Below are positions 25,705 to 37,700 of a stretch of 64,000 nucleotides of DNA, piece after piece; within the stretch, counting starts at the first letter, position 1; each line of letters starts with the position of its first letter. The position numbers and the translations under genes are program-made. The notes under the pieces were generated by a model, which searched no databases, had not been told where the DNA came from, and saw only the letters and a list, made by a program, of their open reading frames with translations. The DNA is taken from IMG/VR virus record IMGVR_UViG_3300010354_000075, positions 1 to 64,000 of that record. One strand, given 5' to 3'. Source of the DNA: a virus.

Positions 25705-27837
25705 TTATACATATGTACCGGTGAATATAATATAGTTTATAGTAAGGTATGGATTCATTTTGTTAACAGGCTGGCCTAATGTTGCGTTATCTACACCACC
25801 ACTATTTGTTAAGTATTGACCGTTAGCAGGAGCGTCTGGTCCATTTGTAGTATGAGGAACAGCATCAACATCTGTAATTGGATCAGGCGAATTCCTAGTG
25901 GCATAATATTGATTGCCTTTAGTACCTGATGCTGTTGTTCCACGCAAATCGTGTTTGTGATCTGGAAGTTGTGTCACACTTAATGTGACTTCTTCCTGCC
26001 CGCTGCCGGCACCAATGTTATCTGCTGTGATATCTGTTACTCTATTAGCTGTAGTTCCTGGATTACCGTCTTTGTCTATAATAGAGCTAACGAACGAACC
26101 GCCAGATGTAGGAACTAAAGTTCCATTATTCATATTATCGGCACCAAGAGCAAAACGTCCCCTTAAATCAGGCACTCTAAATGTAGATGCTCCGACTAAC
26201 GGAGCTGCTCCGTTATAAGTTGTTCCAATAGCAGCAAATAATACTGGATAAGATGAAATTAATTGCTCACTACCATCGCAAAGTAAAAATCCGTTAGGAG
26301 CAGTAGCACCAGCAAAAGGTAGTATAACCCCAGCAGGCATTACACCAGCATTGGCTAAAAAGTTAGATTTAGTAATTTTTCTTAAGCCAATGCTTGGTAA
26401 ATTAATTAATAATTGTACATTAGATGACGATGTTTCTACCGCTGTCTTAGCATTGATTAAATCAGCTGTAATTGTTGTGCTAAAAAACGCTTCTCCGTTA
26501 GCTTGTTGGCCGTTAAAATTTATTTCGTTACTACTTACATCACCTTGTAATTTAAATTTAGTAGCACTAGCCAATCTACTAGCAGTTCCTGATACACTAC
26601 CTGCTAATTGTCCAGAAAAACTTCCAAAAAATGTATCAGCGAAAACTTCTCTACTGTGAATTGTTTTATATCTGCTAGTACTAGATCCTAAATCAAAAGT
26701 ATTTGTAGTTGTAGGAATAATGCTATTAGAATTAATTTGTCCGGTAACAGTGGCACCTGTACCTACATATAAACTTTTAGCTATACTCACGCCGCCGGCA
26801 GTTTTTATACTACCAGTATTCAAATCTACAGCATTTGTAGTTCCTGTTACTATAAGTTGATCGTTAGTTTGAATATTTCCAGCAACATCTAATGTAGCAG
26901 TAGGGTTAGTTTTATTAATACCAACGTTAGTGCCTGTTAAACTTATAACATCTTTAGCCGTACCGTTTTGATTAGTTCTTAAAAATATGCTAGAGCCTTC
27001 TGTCTTATTATAAAGAATAGTAGCACCACTGCTATCAATAGTAAGACTCGTAGCTAAGTCTGAACCAATCGTCAATCCCAAATCAGTTCGTAAGCTCAAG
27101 CTATTATTTGATGTACTAGGTTTATCTGATCTTAAAAAATTAACAGAACTAACTACTTCCCCTGATACAACTAAAGCGTCGGCTTTTTCTGCTGTACCCC
27201 ATAATTTATTAACTGTGCTTGTAGCGCCAGCATCGTCAATAGAAGTAATATTAATTCCTTTTTTGACTAAACTGAACCCAGGAATAGTTACCTTTGGAGT
27301 AAATTCATCTTTACTAATAATAATGATAACTCTGTTTGCTACATAAAAATTTATAAGAAGGTGTGTTGAATTTGTAGTATCAAATACAGTCTCAATTTTA
27401 GGTCCTGTTAATGTGCCTTCGCTGAATTGTGGTCCGACTAATACCCAATTAGAACCTGAGAATAGATATAACTGCTGATTAGTTGTATCTGTCCACAAAT
27501 CTCCTTTCACAGCATTTAAAGGAGCACTGCCCGATTTTACTACATTGCCTGCTGGTACCCAAGTAGTGCCATCCCATAATTTTAGTTGTGGTTGCCTATT
27601 TTCTTCTATAACATCTGCTTCTGAATCATACCATAACTGACCTACGACTGGATTTGTTGGAGCATTCGCACTCGCAAAATTTTCTAACATATGTAAAAAA
27701 TTTTCAGCAATAACTTTGCTGTATCCAGTATAATTCTTTCCTACAAATCCTATACTTTTTTCAATGTTTACTGTTTGGTCTTCTACTGTGATAGTTCCAT
27801 AGTTTGGTTTATCTGTATGATCAATTTGATATGCCAT
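25705..27837 (-). CDS. tail fibre-like protein 3 with tail-collar domain
   Basis: A 710-residue fibre. Residues 1-200 carry the shared attachment module (GKNYTGYSKVIAENFLHMLE, VVGQLWYDSEADV, GDLWTDTTNQQLYLFSG). The middle contains repeats of NAVDLNTGSIKTAGGVSIAK type. Residues ~498-570 form a phage tail-collar domain (PAGVILPFAGATAPNGFLLC then FRVPDLRGRFALGADN), as in T4 gp12 short fibres and many phage tips. The region after it is glycine/serine-rich with DHKHDLRG, where a histidine pair could bind a metal in the manner of T4 gp12. It overlaps the next gene upstream by one base. It is likely a receptor-binding fibre. Confidence 0.82.
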   Translation of the reverse strand: MAYQIDHTDKPNYGTITVEDQTVNIEKSIGFVGKNYTGYSKVIAENFLHMLENFASANAPTNPVVGQLWYDSEADVIEENRQPQLKLWDGTTWVPAGNVVKSGSAPLNAVKGDLWTDTTNQQLYLFSGSNWVLVGPQFSEGTLTGPKIETVFDTTNSTHLLINFYVANRVIIIISKDEFTPKVTIPGFSLVKKGINITSIDDAGATSTVNKLWGTAEKADALVVSGEVVSSVNFLRSDKPSTSNNSLSLRTDLGLTIGSDLATSLTIDSSGATILYNKTEGSSIFLRTNQNGTAKDVISLTGTNVGINKTNPTATLDVAGNIQTNDQLIVTGTTNAVDLNTGSIKTAGGVSIAKSLYVGTGATVTGQINSNSIIPTTTNTFDLGSSTSRYKTIHSREVFADTFFGSFSGQLAGSVSGTASRLASATKFKLQGDVSSNEINFNGQQANGEAFFSTTITADLINAKTAVETSSSNVQLLINLPSIGLRKITKSNFLANAGVMPAGVILPFAGATAPNGFLLCDGSEQLISSYPVLFAAIGTTYNGAAPLVGASTFRVPDLRGRFALGADNMNNGTLVPTSGGSFVSSIIDKDGNPGTTANRVTDITADNIGAGSGQEEVTLSVTQLPDHKHDLRGTTASGTKGNQYYATRNSPDPITDVDAVPHTTNGPDAPANGQYLTNSGGVDNATLGQPVNKMNPYLTINYIIFTGTYV

Positions 27838-28448
27838 TATTGAACCTCACTTAAACCTGTTAGACTCTGTATTCTCACAGTATAATCGATTTGAATCAAT
27901 CTGTTTAAACTTTTCTGAACTGGATGGAAAATCACATGTGTTAATAGTCTACTAGTTCCTGTAGTGCTATAACTTTTTAATCCAAGTTCATCAAATACAT
28001 AATCGCTTTTGTTATCACTCGTATTATCGAATGCTTCTTGCCCTGTAGGCTCGCCGTAATCTAAAAGGCAGGTTACAAAAACATCTGTATAATTAACACC
28101 TGTGATATGTCTAGTCTCTATTTTATTACGAATCGGATCAACATTACTTACGCTACGATCATCTACAACCTTATGGTATGTTTGATTATATAAAGCAGCA
28201 TTGGTTCCTGTACTATTAGGTGTTAGGTAAGTGATTATGCCAGTAGGATCAACAGTAGTGCCTCCATTACCAAAAACCATTTCATAAATAAACCCTTGCC
28301 CTGAATTCGAAATAGACTCAGCAAGAGCTATACTCATATTTTCATAATGAATAGCATTACGCTTATTAATGAATATTTCTTGTGTAGTAGGGTCATAAAT
28401 TTTAATATGCCCTTCGATATGTATTCCTGATAAATCTCTACCTTGCAT
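27837..28448 (-). CDS. conserved virion structural protein (baseplate/fibre region)
   Basis: A 203-residue protein starting MQGRDLSGIHIEGHIKIYD. It contains KRNAIHYENMSIALAESISN and a glycine-rich MVFGNGGTTVDPTGIITYL stretch. I know similar sequences from marine T4-like phages between the baseplate and fibre genes, but no confirmed function. It is soluble, beta-rich and has one Cys. It begins a transcription unit of its own: a bipartite promoter lies 20 nt before the ATG. It may link fibres to the baseplate. Confidence 0.6.
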   Translation of the reverse strand: MQGRDLSGIHIEGHIKIYDPTTQEIFINKRNAIHYENMSIALAESISNSGQGFIYEMVFGNGGTTVDPTGIITYLTPNSTGTNAALYNQTYHKVVDDRSVSNVDPIRNKIETRHITGVNYTDVFVTCLLDYGEPTGQEAFDNTSDNKSDYVFDELGLKSYSTTGTSRLLTHVIFHPVQKSLNRLIQIDYTVRIQSLTGLSEVQ

Positions 28449-28468
28449 AAGTTTTCTCTTTATTTGAA

Positions 28469-28495
28469 TATTTACCTAAAAGTATAAAGTGCGTA
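28469..28495 (-). promoter_or_regulatory. bipartite phage promoter TACGCAC-N14-TAAATA (203-residue structural gene)
   Basis: Minus strand: TACGCAC at 28495-28489, 14 nt spacer, TAAATA at 28474-28469, then 20 nt to the ATG. The same two boxes with exactly the same spacing occur upstream of gp6 and gp48. TAAATA matches the core of the T4 late promoter (TATAAATA); TACGCAC sits where a -35 element would be. See the separate finding. Confidence 0.7.
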
Positions 28496-28497
28496 TT

Positions 28498-28806
28498 TTA
28501 CTTAGGAAACTGATCTTTAATTGCTTGAATTTGTGCTTTCCAAGCATCGTAACCACCATGAAACATTAAATCTAACTGTTCTTCAATACTAGGATAAGCT
28601 TCTGCTCGTTGTCTTTGATAATCTTTTCTATCATATTCAGCTTGTAATCTTTGTAATTCAGCGTCAACTTCTTGTAAAGTTGGCTTAGGCACATTTTCGC
28701 TATACCACTCTATGGTACTATAATCATCACCCCACATACTGAATTCAGCATTTGGTCTTAAAGATTTTATAGCATCAGTAATTCTAATTCCGTTTTCTTC
28801 TATCAT
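28498..28806 (-). CDS. XkdW/tail-fibre assembly-like protein
   Basis: A 102-residue protein with the ending YPSIEEQLDLMFHGGYDAWK and a final IQAIKDQFPK. This matches the C-terminal signature of XkdW-type and related small proteins encoded next to phage fibre genes ('YPS--EQLD-L-H-G-D-WK--I--VK--(Y/F)P'). The first half includes IRITDAIKSLRPNAEF. Such proteins are thought to help fibre folding or assembly. It lies just downstream of the 962-residue collar fibre, its likely client, and carries a predicted helix of charged residues (LQEVDAELQRLQAEYDRKD). Confidence 0.72.
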   Translation of the reverse strand: MIEENGIRITDAIKSLRPNAEFSMWGDDYSTIEWYSENVPKPTLQEVDAELQRLQAEYDRKDYQRQRAEAYPSIEEQLDLMFHGGYDAWKAQIQAIKDQFPK

Positions 28807-28817
28807 AAATTGTCCTA

Positions 28818-31706
28818 TTATGGTCTAAATTCTGTGACAATAAGATTACTATAGTTTGGCATATCAACAATTCTCCTAGAATTAATAGTCATGTCATAAG
28901 AACGATTGGCCCAGAAAGCACAGGCATATACTCTATAGGTAATGTATTGCCCGACTTCAGGAGCTACAGGATCTATATAGTTAAAATTAATTCTACGTAC
29001 AAGATGATCTATTGCTTCATTTATACTATAATGAATAAAATTAATATTTGGTAGGGCAGGCCCAAAACCTCCGCCGTATCCTTGACTATTTCCTGCGGTA
29101 GTATTCTGAGTATTTACTGTAGGTACAAATGGACCTCCGTTTATGGATTTTCTTATTTGCCAATGAGTTACATAAGTTGCTGATGCTGCTACATCTACAT
29201 TAACCATAAATCTACTATCTAAACTTAATGGATATATAGTTACTTCTAAAAAATTGCCGGACGGGGCTGCTAATGCCACAGGCGAAGATGAATTTATATA
29301 CTGATAAGCTCTAGCATTATAGCCGCCTTGGTCCCAAGTATTAATACCCCCATTCCACTCTGGTCTACCATATCCAATAGTTTTAGTTTTTATCTGTCTA
29401 ACTTCACTGTTAGCTAAAAAATTAATTCTATCATCTACATAATTTTTAGTAGCTGCTTGTAATGCCGATGTTGGTTTAGCATGTAAGAATAGGGAACCAG
29501 ATAAAGATCCTCCAGTTAACGGTAATTTAGTATTATCTATAGTAGATACTGAATTAAATTTAGCGTCTACATAAGCTTTATTAGCGGCATGATTGGCATT
29601 AGATGGATTACTGTGTAATGTTAAAAATCCGCTCATTGTTCCGCCAGTAGTTGGCAAGAATGTGCTAGTATTAACTGTACTGGAAATAGTACTAAATGGA
29701 CCAGATGTTGTTATAGAAATACCTGCGCCGGCTTGTAATGTGCCGCCGCCTGATCCATCATCACTAGCTTTGATAATATAGTACACACCAATAAATGGAG
29801 GAAGATTGGCATCTGTAGCACTGCTACCTGTTGATCCAATAGAAATTGATGTATTAACAGTACCACTAGGTACACCAGAGCTAACAGAATTTATAGATCC
29901 TGACGGAGTCCCTGCCGACGCCGAAATAATATTAATACCAACTGTGGATCGTTGAGTTTGTAGTATAGTTGGCTGAGGATTGTTTGAATTGGCACTATCG
30001 TTATAAGATGCGCTGTCTCCATCAGAATTTCCAGATTCTAAAATATAATGTGTATGTCCAGGGTCAGAATAGGCATGATCATGAGCAGGTAAAGTATTTC
30101 CAGTGAAAGTGTGACTATGATTAGGAAGAACATTTCCTATAAAAGTAGAACTAGCACTAGCACTATGTGTATGACCAGGAACAGTGGCGTCTTTACTGCC
30201 TCCCGTAGTGTTGGCTTCATATAATCCTCCTGCTCCAACTGGGAACCTATTAATTAAATTAGGAACATTAAAGAAGTCGCCGCTACCTCCATAAGAATAA
30301 CCTATTCTTGAAAACAGTGTAGGATACAATAATTTGCTAATGCTTTGCCCATTACACAATAACCAATTAGCCGGAGGTGTAGCACTACCCCACATTTTAA
30401 TACTGCCTGCTAGTTCGTCTACTCTTGCTGGACTAGCAGGTAATTGAATGTCCTGCGATCCGTCAAAGTCTACTCCGTTAATTTTTCTTGGAAATAATAA
30501 AGTAGTTGCTGTTAAAGAATTACCTGTAACGTTACCTGTAACATTACCTGTAACATTACCTACAAAATTAGCAGCAACCACAGTAGTTGCTTGAAAATCT
30601 CCAGCATTATCTCTAGCTACAACAGTATTAGGAGTAGCTGCGGAGGTAGCATTTACACTCCACGTACTAGCAGCACTACCGTCGTAATTTACAGACCCGC
30701 CTGTTAAAAATGCTCCCCTTGATAATGCGAAAGGACTTACAGAGGTTATATTGATGTCTTGTGTACCATTAAATGATTGTCCGTTAATTAATCTACTAGT
30801 TTGTAGTTGAGTAGCTGTAGAAGCATTGCCTGTGACATTACCTGTGACATTACCTATAAAGTTATTAGCACTAATATTACCTATACTATCTCTAGCCGCA
30901 ATAGTATCAGTAATAGCACTTGTACTAGCAGGCAAATAATCAATTCCTACTAACAAACTATTTGCTTCTAAACTATTTGAAGCAGTGCCTGTAACATTTC
31001 CAACAAAATTAGTAGCGTATACTTTATTCCACTTTAAACTAGGAGCTCCTAAATTCATCGGTTGACCGCTGAAATCAGGAACTAATGCTGGTGCTGTTTC
31101 GTCACCTATGCCAGTGGTCATACTTCTAGCTAATAGTCTTATATCAGCAAGATTTCCTGCCATACTAGTGTCGCGAACGCTTAATACAAGAACTCCGTTA
31201 ACATCATCTTTAATTGTAGGTGTGTTACTGTTTTCTACATAAATTTTTAAATCGGTGTCATTGCCAATTGTGATGCCAGCATCATTAAACTGACTTGTTG
31301 AAACTGGTATAACACTCAAAATTCCGTTACTTATAGTTAAACCATTTCCTACTTTAATTCCGCCTAATACTGTAGGACTAGCAGTAGGAAGGGTAAAAGA
31401 ATTACTTAAAATTCCGTCATCACTGATAGATAGTCCACTACCAATAATCACTCCTCCTATCTGAGTATCTGTAGCTGGAGGCAAAGTATAGTTTTGAAAT
31501 TGTGGAACACTTATAGTGCCGGTGTCGTCTATAGATATTCCTGTGCCAATTTTTACAACACCTAAAAGATTCGTTGAAGCTATAGTATTAATGGATGTTT
31601 TGAGATCTAAAAAACTTATTTTTTTAGTAGTTAGTCCGTCACTGATAGGAAAAACGTTCCCGTCATTAGGACTAGTTATTTTTACTAAATCTGATATTTT
31701 TGCCAT
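28818..31706 (-). CDS. large tail fibre with tail-collar domain and VTG repeats
   Basis: A 962-residue fibre. The N-terminus (MAKISDLVKITSPNDGNVFP) is followed by glycine/valine beta repeats (NNFIGNVTGNVTGNASTATQ and a second NFVGNVTGNVTGN block) typical of marine phage fibres. A tail-collar domain occupies ~430-495 (GSIKMWGSATPPANWLLCNG then FNVPNLINRFPVGAGG). Histidine-rich stretches follow (PGHTHSASASSTF, PNHSHTFTGN, PAHDHAYSDPGHTHY). They resemble the metal-binding HxH motifs of T4 gp12, where such pairs coordinate a zinc or iron ion in the fibre trimer. The ~150-residue C-terminal domain (AYQYINSSSPVAL to the end) may be the receptor-binding tip. It is followed by an XkdW-like assembly protein. 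Confidence 0.83.
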   Translation of the reverse strand: MAKISDLVKITSPNDGNVFPISDGLTTKKISFLDLKTSINTIASTNLLGVVKIGTGISIDDTGTISVPQFQNYTLPPATDTQIGGVIIGSGLSISDDGILSNSFTLPTASPTVLGGIKVGNGLTISNGILSVIPVSTSQFNDAGITIGNDTDLKIYVENSNTPTIKDDVNGVLVLSVRDTSMAGNLADIRLLARSMTTGIGDETAPALVPDFSGQPMNLGAPSLKWNKVYATNFVGNVTGTASNSLEANSLLVGIDYLPASTSAITDTIAARDSIGNISANNFIGNVTGNVTGNASTATQLQTSRLINGQSFNGTQDINITSVSPFALSRGAFLTGGSVNYDGSAASTWSVNATSAATPNTVVARDNAGDFQATTVVAANFVGNVTGNVTGNVTGNSLTATTLLFPRKINGVDFDGSQDIQLPASPARVDELAGSIKMWGSATPPANWLLCNGQSISKLLYPTLFSRIGYSYGGSGDFFNVPNLINRFPVGAGGLYEANTTGGSKDATVPGHTHSASASSTFIGNVLPNHSHTFTGNTLPAHDHAYSDPGHTHYILESGNSDGDSASYNDSANSNNPQPTILQTQRSTVGINIISASAGTPSGSINSVSSGVPSGTVNTSISIGSTGSSATDANLPPFIGVYYIIKASDDGSGGGTLQAGAGISITTSGPFSTISSTVNTSTFLPTTGGTMSGFLTLHSNPSNANHAANKAYVDAKFNSVSTIDNTKLPLTGGSLSGSLFLHAKPTSALQAATKNYVDDRINFLANSEVRQIKTKTIGYGRPEWNGGINTWDQGGYNARAYQYINSSSPVALAAPSGNFLEVTIYPLSLDSRFMVNVDVAASATYVTHWQIRKSINGGPFVPTVNTQNTTAGNSQGYGGGFGPALPNINFIHYSINEAIDHLVRRINFNYIDPVAPEVGQYITYRVYACAFWANRSYDMTINSRRIVDMPNYSNLIVTEFRP
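30520..30567. repeat. 12-bp tandem repeat inside the collar-fibre gene
   Basis: Almost four copies of TTACCTGTAACR/A (30520-30531, 30532-30543, 30544-30555, and a diverged 30556-30567). On the coding strand they give the repeated NVTG peptide. A shorter block of the same type lies near 30830-30855. Copy number can change by slippage without altering the reading frame. Confidence 0.7.
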
Positions 31707-34700
31707 TTAATCGAGCTCCAGAGGTTCTTCGCCGTCTACAGTTATAGATTCGCCAGTATCTGTTAATAATACATATTGATATTTATCAGCAAAGTATTGT
31801 GGCCAAACTGCCTCGGTATTTTTAAGGAAATTAGCTACAGGATTGTCAGAATCTGATAAACTAACTGTAGTAAATCCTGAACTTGCTCCGATGCCAGTAT
31901 ATGTATATCCTAAAATACTAGCAGAACTATCATCAGAAATATCTGTTACTGTGATTACTATATCATTTTCTGGCGTAGTACCCCCTAAACGAGAACCTAA
32001 TATAATTAACACATCGCCTACAGAATAGTTTATGCCCCCTCTACGCAGAGTTAGTGTGTAAGTTGGGCCGTTTTTAATTACATCAAACACTGCTCCGCCA
32101 CTGCCAGCCTGGATATTTCTGAATACCTTAGCAGGCGGAGCAGAATCTTCCCAAACTCTGCCCACTTTCTTTATCACTGTAATCTTAACATTTTCGGCTA
32201 CTTCATTAGTTAATCTAACTTGTTCCGTACCATCAACACTAAATTCTGCTTCATACTGATTGTCTCCTTCTGGACTATCTGGGTATTGATTAGTTTCATC
32301 GAATAAACTATAAGGATTTTTCTTTAAACGATATCCACCTACAAATACTTCAATTTCATCGCTTCTACCGTAAGTAGAAGGTATAGTATCTGTGTACCAA
32401 TCTACATCTACCTTAGTAGGAGCATAACTTAATCTAATATTTTTAGTACTACCATCGCCTATACTAGATTCGACTATAAACTCGTCGTTGTATGGTATCG
32501 TTTCTGTTGGTCCAATATCCAACACCACAGATGTAACTCTATGTATTGCCGGACTACCTGTACCTAATGTTGCTCTGCGTAATTGTCCTAAAACATTACC
32601 GTTTTTAGTTAGATACTCGATTCGTTCTCCATTTATTTCTACAATACCTGGCAAATTCAATGCTCTATTAGGTTCAGTTAGCATGGATCCATTTTCTACT
32701 TCTATAGTTAAATCACGCTGTTTAAGATCTTTAACTAATCGTGTAGATTTGTTTTTGCTAATTCTCTTATAATGTGTTCTATTCAACATATCCTTAAACT
32801 GCATAAATCCGAAGCTGTTTGTAACGTTCTTGTCCCCGAATAAAATAACATCAATTACATCAGAATCTTCGAACGCATCTTTAAATTTAATTGTTCTATG
32901 ATCGTCATCTAGATAATAATCCACACTGTGAACTAAAAGCTCTCTATTTTTAGCTACCCAGATATAATCATCACTTTGTGCTAATCTAAACAATCTTAAA
33001 CTACCACCTTTTATACTATGATATTGATAGTAAGAAGCACTACCTGGAACTAATGTAGAACTTATACTAAAATATTCTCTAGTTCTAACAATATTCTGTA
33101 CTGAATGATTAAAGAACGTAATAACATCAACATTTCCAGATGGTGCTGTATCAAAAATAATGTTATTACCGCTAATTGTATAATCAGTGTCTTCAAATCT
33201 AGTTAAAGTTAAAATACCTTGATCTACATATACAAAGTCTCTAATTTCAATAGTCAAATTAGTATTATTAATAACATAATCTAATGAAGATAACAATTCG
33301 CCATCAATATACACTTTAATAGTGCTAGGATCTAAACTAAATGGCAGAGTTTTAAAATCTGCTATTTCATATACATATTCGTTATCACTCATTCTCCAAT
33401 ATATAGATTCAGCTGGTCTTAACAAATTACCATTAGCAATAACTAAAATATAATTTTCGTATGGTTTAGAATTATCTGTTGGCACAGTTCCTAAACTGAA
33501 CGAAGTAGTAGACCCATCGGCAGCAATAGGAGTCGAATTAATTAACGACAATGATGTATTAGCATCGGCTGTCATGATGTAATTAATAATAGCATCCTGC
33601 TCTGGAGGGTCTGGAAATCTTATACCTACAAACCCAGTAGTTTCATATGATTCATCTGTTCTAAACAATTCGTAGATAACAGGTTGATTATTCACTAATA
33701 CTACAGATCCTAGTCTGTCTATACTTTGTTCAAATACATCATCAGTATATAATTGCGGCCATGGAGCATTAGTAATATAATCACTAGTACTACCATCTGC
33801 TACAAAGAAGTTGGAATCTAAAAGATTATCTGAAGCCACACCAAAACATGTTACATTTAATATCTTCTTATTAGCAGGAGCTACTGTTAATATTATTTTT
33901 CGTGATTGCCAATCTAATGTGTAGTCTGTTCCTAATTTTAAGATTTGGTTATCTAAGTTTACAAATACTCCATTTTCCCCATTAGGAAATTGTGAAATAT
34001 CAAACTGGTCCAATACACCATCACAGATATAATTTTTAGAAATTATTCTTGACGATCCAGAAACTGGTAAACGGAAAACTTTGATATTCAATGTATCAGT
34101 AATATGTCCAGGAACTATTTCCTCTGGAGCATGACTAGTTTCAGGAGTTATAAATCTGCCGCCACCTTCTACTAATATATCGTCTGGGGCAAATCCTGTA
34201 GCAGTTGTATAACTTAAATTACCGCCTTGTAATTGTGTATCAAAATTCTTTGGATCAGGATTAATACTACCATCACTTGTGCTCTTACGGAAGATTATTT
34301 TATCCCCAGCATTGATATCCAAAGGAACTATGCTAGTTAAATTAGGTAACTCTATTGTTTTACTTAATCCATCACCTGTCCACGTTTGCATTACTCTGCC
34401 TTCAGGAGCACTTGTTCTACCGTTAGGTTGAACTGTAATACCGTCATAACTATCATAATACTCGTCATCTATTCTTACACCGTTTACATAAACATTAATC
34501 TGTTCACCGGCTGTAGGAACATAAGGCAAATCAAACACATATGTACTGTCGCTTACCGAAACAATATAGTCAGTAAATCCTACATCGTATCCGTCCCACC
34601 CTTCACTGAACCAAGGTTGACTGTCCCAACCACCGCCAAGACTTAGTCCTAAACCACTAACAATTACACCACCATAATCTATACCTGTCATTAACTGGGC

Positions 34701-37700
34701 CAAATCTTTACCTAATTGGCCAGTTTGAGGATTATAATAAAAGTTAATTCGATCGGCAGCATTTAGATGTTCAAAATTCTTATCGTAAGTTATTTGTACT
34801 TGATCGCCAATAGCCGGTGCTGTTTCTAAAGTAAGAACTCCGTAATAACTGGTAAATCCTTTCGTAGTAGATTTTTTAATTGAAAGAGAATAATTGTCTC
34901 TTAATATTTCATTGTCATTTATTTTAACTAAAGTATTTCCTATAGTTAAAACAGGACTAAATCTTAAAGCAAATTGTTTTCTACTACCTGTTCCGACAAA
35001 TGTTTCGACTTGTGTTAATTCAGTAACAAAATAATTTCTTGAATTTCTATCAAACTTAATCAAGGTTTTATTAGATCTTACCACATTATTTTTCAATACA
35101 GCATATGCTTTAGCATGATAATTTTCAACAGTCGAATCTAATCCGCCTTCGAATACAACTCTAGGAGCAGTTAGATACCCAGAACCCTCTGTTCTTAAAA
35201 CTATTCTGGAAACTTTACCATTAGTAATATATGCTCTAGCAGTAGCTTGTACTGCGTTACTGTTATATAAATTGTAAAATTTAGGAGGTGTTCCTTTGCC
35301 GTTAGACGCATCATTTCTGTCTTGAGGAGCACTATCGCCAAAATATGTTGGGCCTATAACATACGGATAAACTGGCGTACCTGCGCTGTTAGTAGTAACA
35401 AAATAAGCGTAGGTACCGTTAGGGTAATCTGGTGTTATACAATATCTACCGTTGTGTTTATCTAATGTACCATCTCCAGAATATTCATAATCCTGAATGA
35501 ACATTCCCATAGGATATGTAGTTAAATCTTGTAAAAATCCAGTACGATAAGATGAATTTTTTAACCCGTAACTACTGGTCATTCTATCAACTCCGCTATT
35601 AGGATCAGTAGCTACATTATACCCATTAGGACCGTAGATAGGATACCCGTCTAAAGCAAATCCTAAAATTTTACTATGTCCATCGGCGTGTTCTAAACCA
35701 TTTCTCAGATAAGGTATTTCTAAAGCATCTATCTTATCGACATCGGCTAAATCGTTACCGATACCAGATAACCACGCATCCAAAAAGCTAGAATCCCTAT
35801 ACGAATATTGTCCATCTTCAGTAACTAATCCTCCGGCCCTATCATGTCCAAAATTTAATTCTAAAATTTCACTAGTAGAATATGCGGCATTATAATTGTA
35901 ATCTGTTTGTGAATCGTATCCTTCTGGTGTAGCTGTACCTGCGCTAGGATTAAAGATAGCAACTCCATTCAACCAATATCCTATTATACCTTCAGGAATT
36001 TCTGCGTGGGGTCCGGCAGCATAACTACCTCCCCTTAAAGGAATTACCTGGTTATAACTTTGATCAACAGCCACATTATTTGCTTCTTGAGTACCATGAC
36101 TATGATATGGCAATCCTGTAGCAGTAATTTTTAAGGTTCCTTCTTGTAACAACCATACACTGTTAGGACCATCAAAATTTGATTTTAGTTCGTTGGTCGA
36201 CGTTACTAATCCGTAGTCGTCTACAATTTTAACTGTAGGAGGATCGATATACCCTTTACCTCCATCAAATAATTCAATTGTTTGAATAGAATAAGCAGCA
36301 TTATCGTACCAATGTTTCCATGGATATTCTAACAATTGGAAGGCAGAGGAACCTAAAGCATAATTTTCATTTAGTACAACTGTTAACGGATGAACTTTAA
36401 AATCTTCGTTAATTATTGGTGGTAAATCAAAATCAGTTACAGATAGAGCAGCGTTATCTAGTCTAGTATATCCACTAACATATTCTCTAACTTTAGTTCT
36501 AAAAGGTTTTACCTCATTAATATAACTTTCAAAGTCTTGTAAATTATCACTGTTGTAATTTACTTTTTGCTTTAATTCCCCAGCATTATGTGTAGCTTTT
36601 ACAAAGCTAGTTTTCATTATCCAATCCAAGAATGGCTGTTCTGATAATGCATATCTCATGCTCGAGAAAAATAGCTTCAAATAATCTGCTCTTAAATTAT
36701 CAATTAAAATTTTGTTTTTAATAGTATCCAATATTATACTCAACTCAGCACTTGGAACACTATCATACTGTCCGGCATCATATAATAACGCATCAAATCC
36801 TTGCTCTTTACCTTTAAAATTATAAAGATTATCTAAAAACTTTATCGTGCCATTTTGTCTGCCTATAACTTTAAAGTTTTGTGTAAAGTCTGTAGTAATG
36901 ATGTCATTTATTTTTAAAAATAATGTCCACCCTCCAGTTCCTACATTGCTTACTTTAATAATTTGACCGATAAAAGATTCTAACGAAGCCAGTTCATTGG
37001 TATTAGCTACTACATGATTAAATTTAGTGAATTGATCATATCCAGTATCGTACCAGTCAATATAACTCCAATAAGTTGTTACATTATAACTTTGTGCTTT
37101 TTGTTTAGTCCAATCTCTGTTTGCTCTATTATAGTGATAGATGGCCCATTTATCATAGCTCTCACTATCGCTTAACACTAATACACTATAAGGTCTAACA
37201 TTTATAAAAGTATCTGCTTTGTAACCAAATCCAGGATTTACGATGTCTACAGTATCTACTCCGCCTGTAGCATTTAAATTAATTTTTATTTCGGCATTTC
37301 TTCCCTTACCAGTAATAATAGATGTAGGAGAATTAATATACCCTTTACCCCTTTGTACTATTTGAACTTCTGTTAATTTTCCATCAACTATTACTGGTGT
37401 TAGTTTAATCTGCTCTAACTGGCTAGTTCCTACAAATCTAAATTCAGGATATGTATCAATAGCAATATCCCATTGTCCACTTACAGCACTTGGAGGTTCT
37501 TCTAATTTAGTTAGAGGTGTTAAATCAAACTCGTCAACAATTAAATTATTCTTTAATATAGAATTTACACGTTCGATAAATTGCTTCAACGCTTCGATTC
37601 TATTAATGAACATACTTTGTCTTGGTCTATTTTCAATACCAAATCTTTGTTTTATAGGAAGTTTAAGATCAGGTACAGTACGTCCATTTTTATCTACGCC

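Noticed and set aside
30520-30860. CRISPR-like array
   Set aside because: The repeats are 12 bp, directly adjacent without spacers, in frame and encode a known fibre peptide repeat.
34386-34646. Plus-strand gene opposite the giant structural gene
   Set aside because: It is antisense to a continuous conserved protein, has no ribosome-binding site and no recognisable product; the same applies to other antisense frames across the structural genes.
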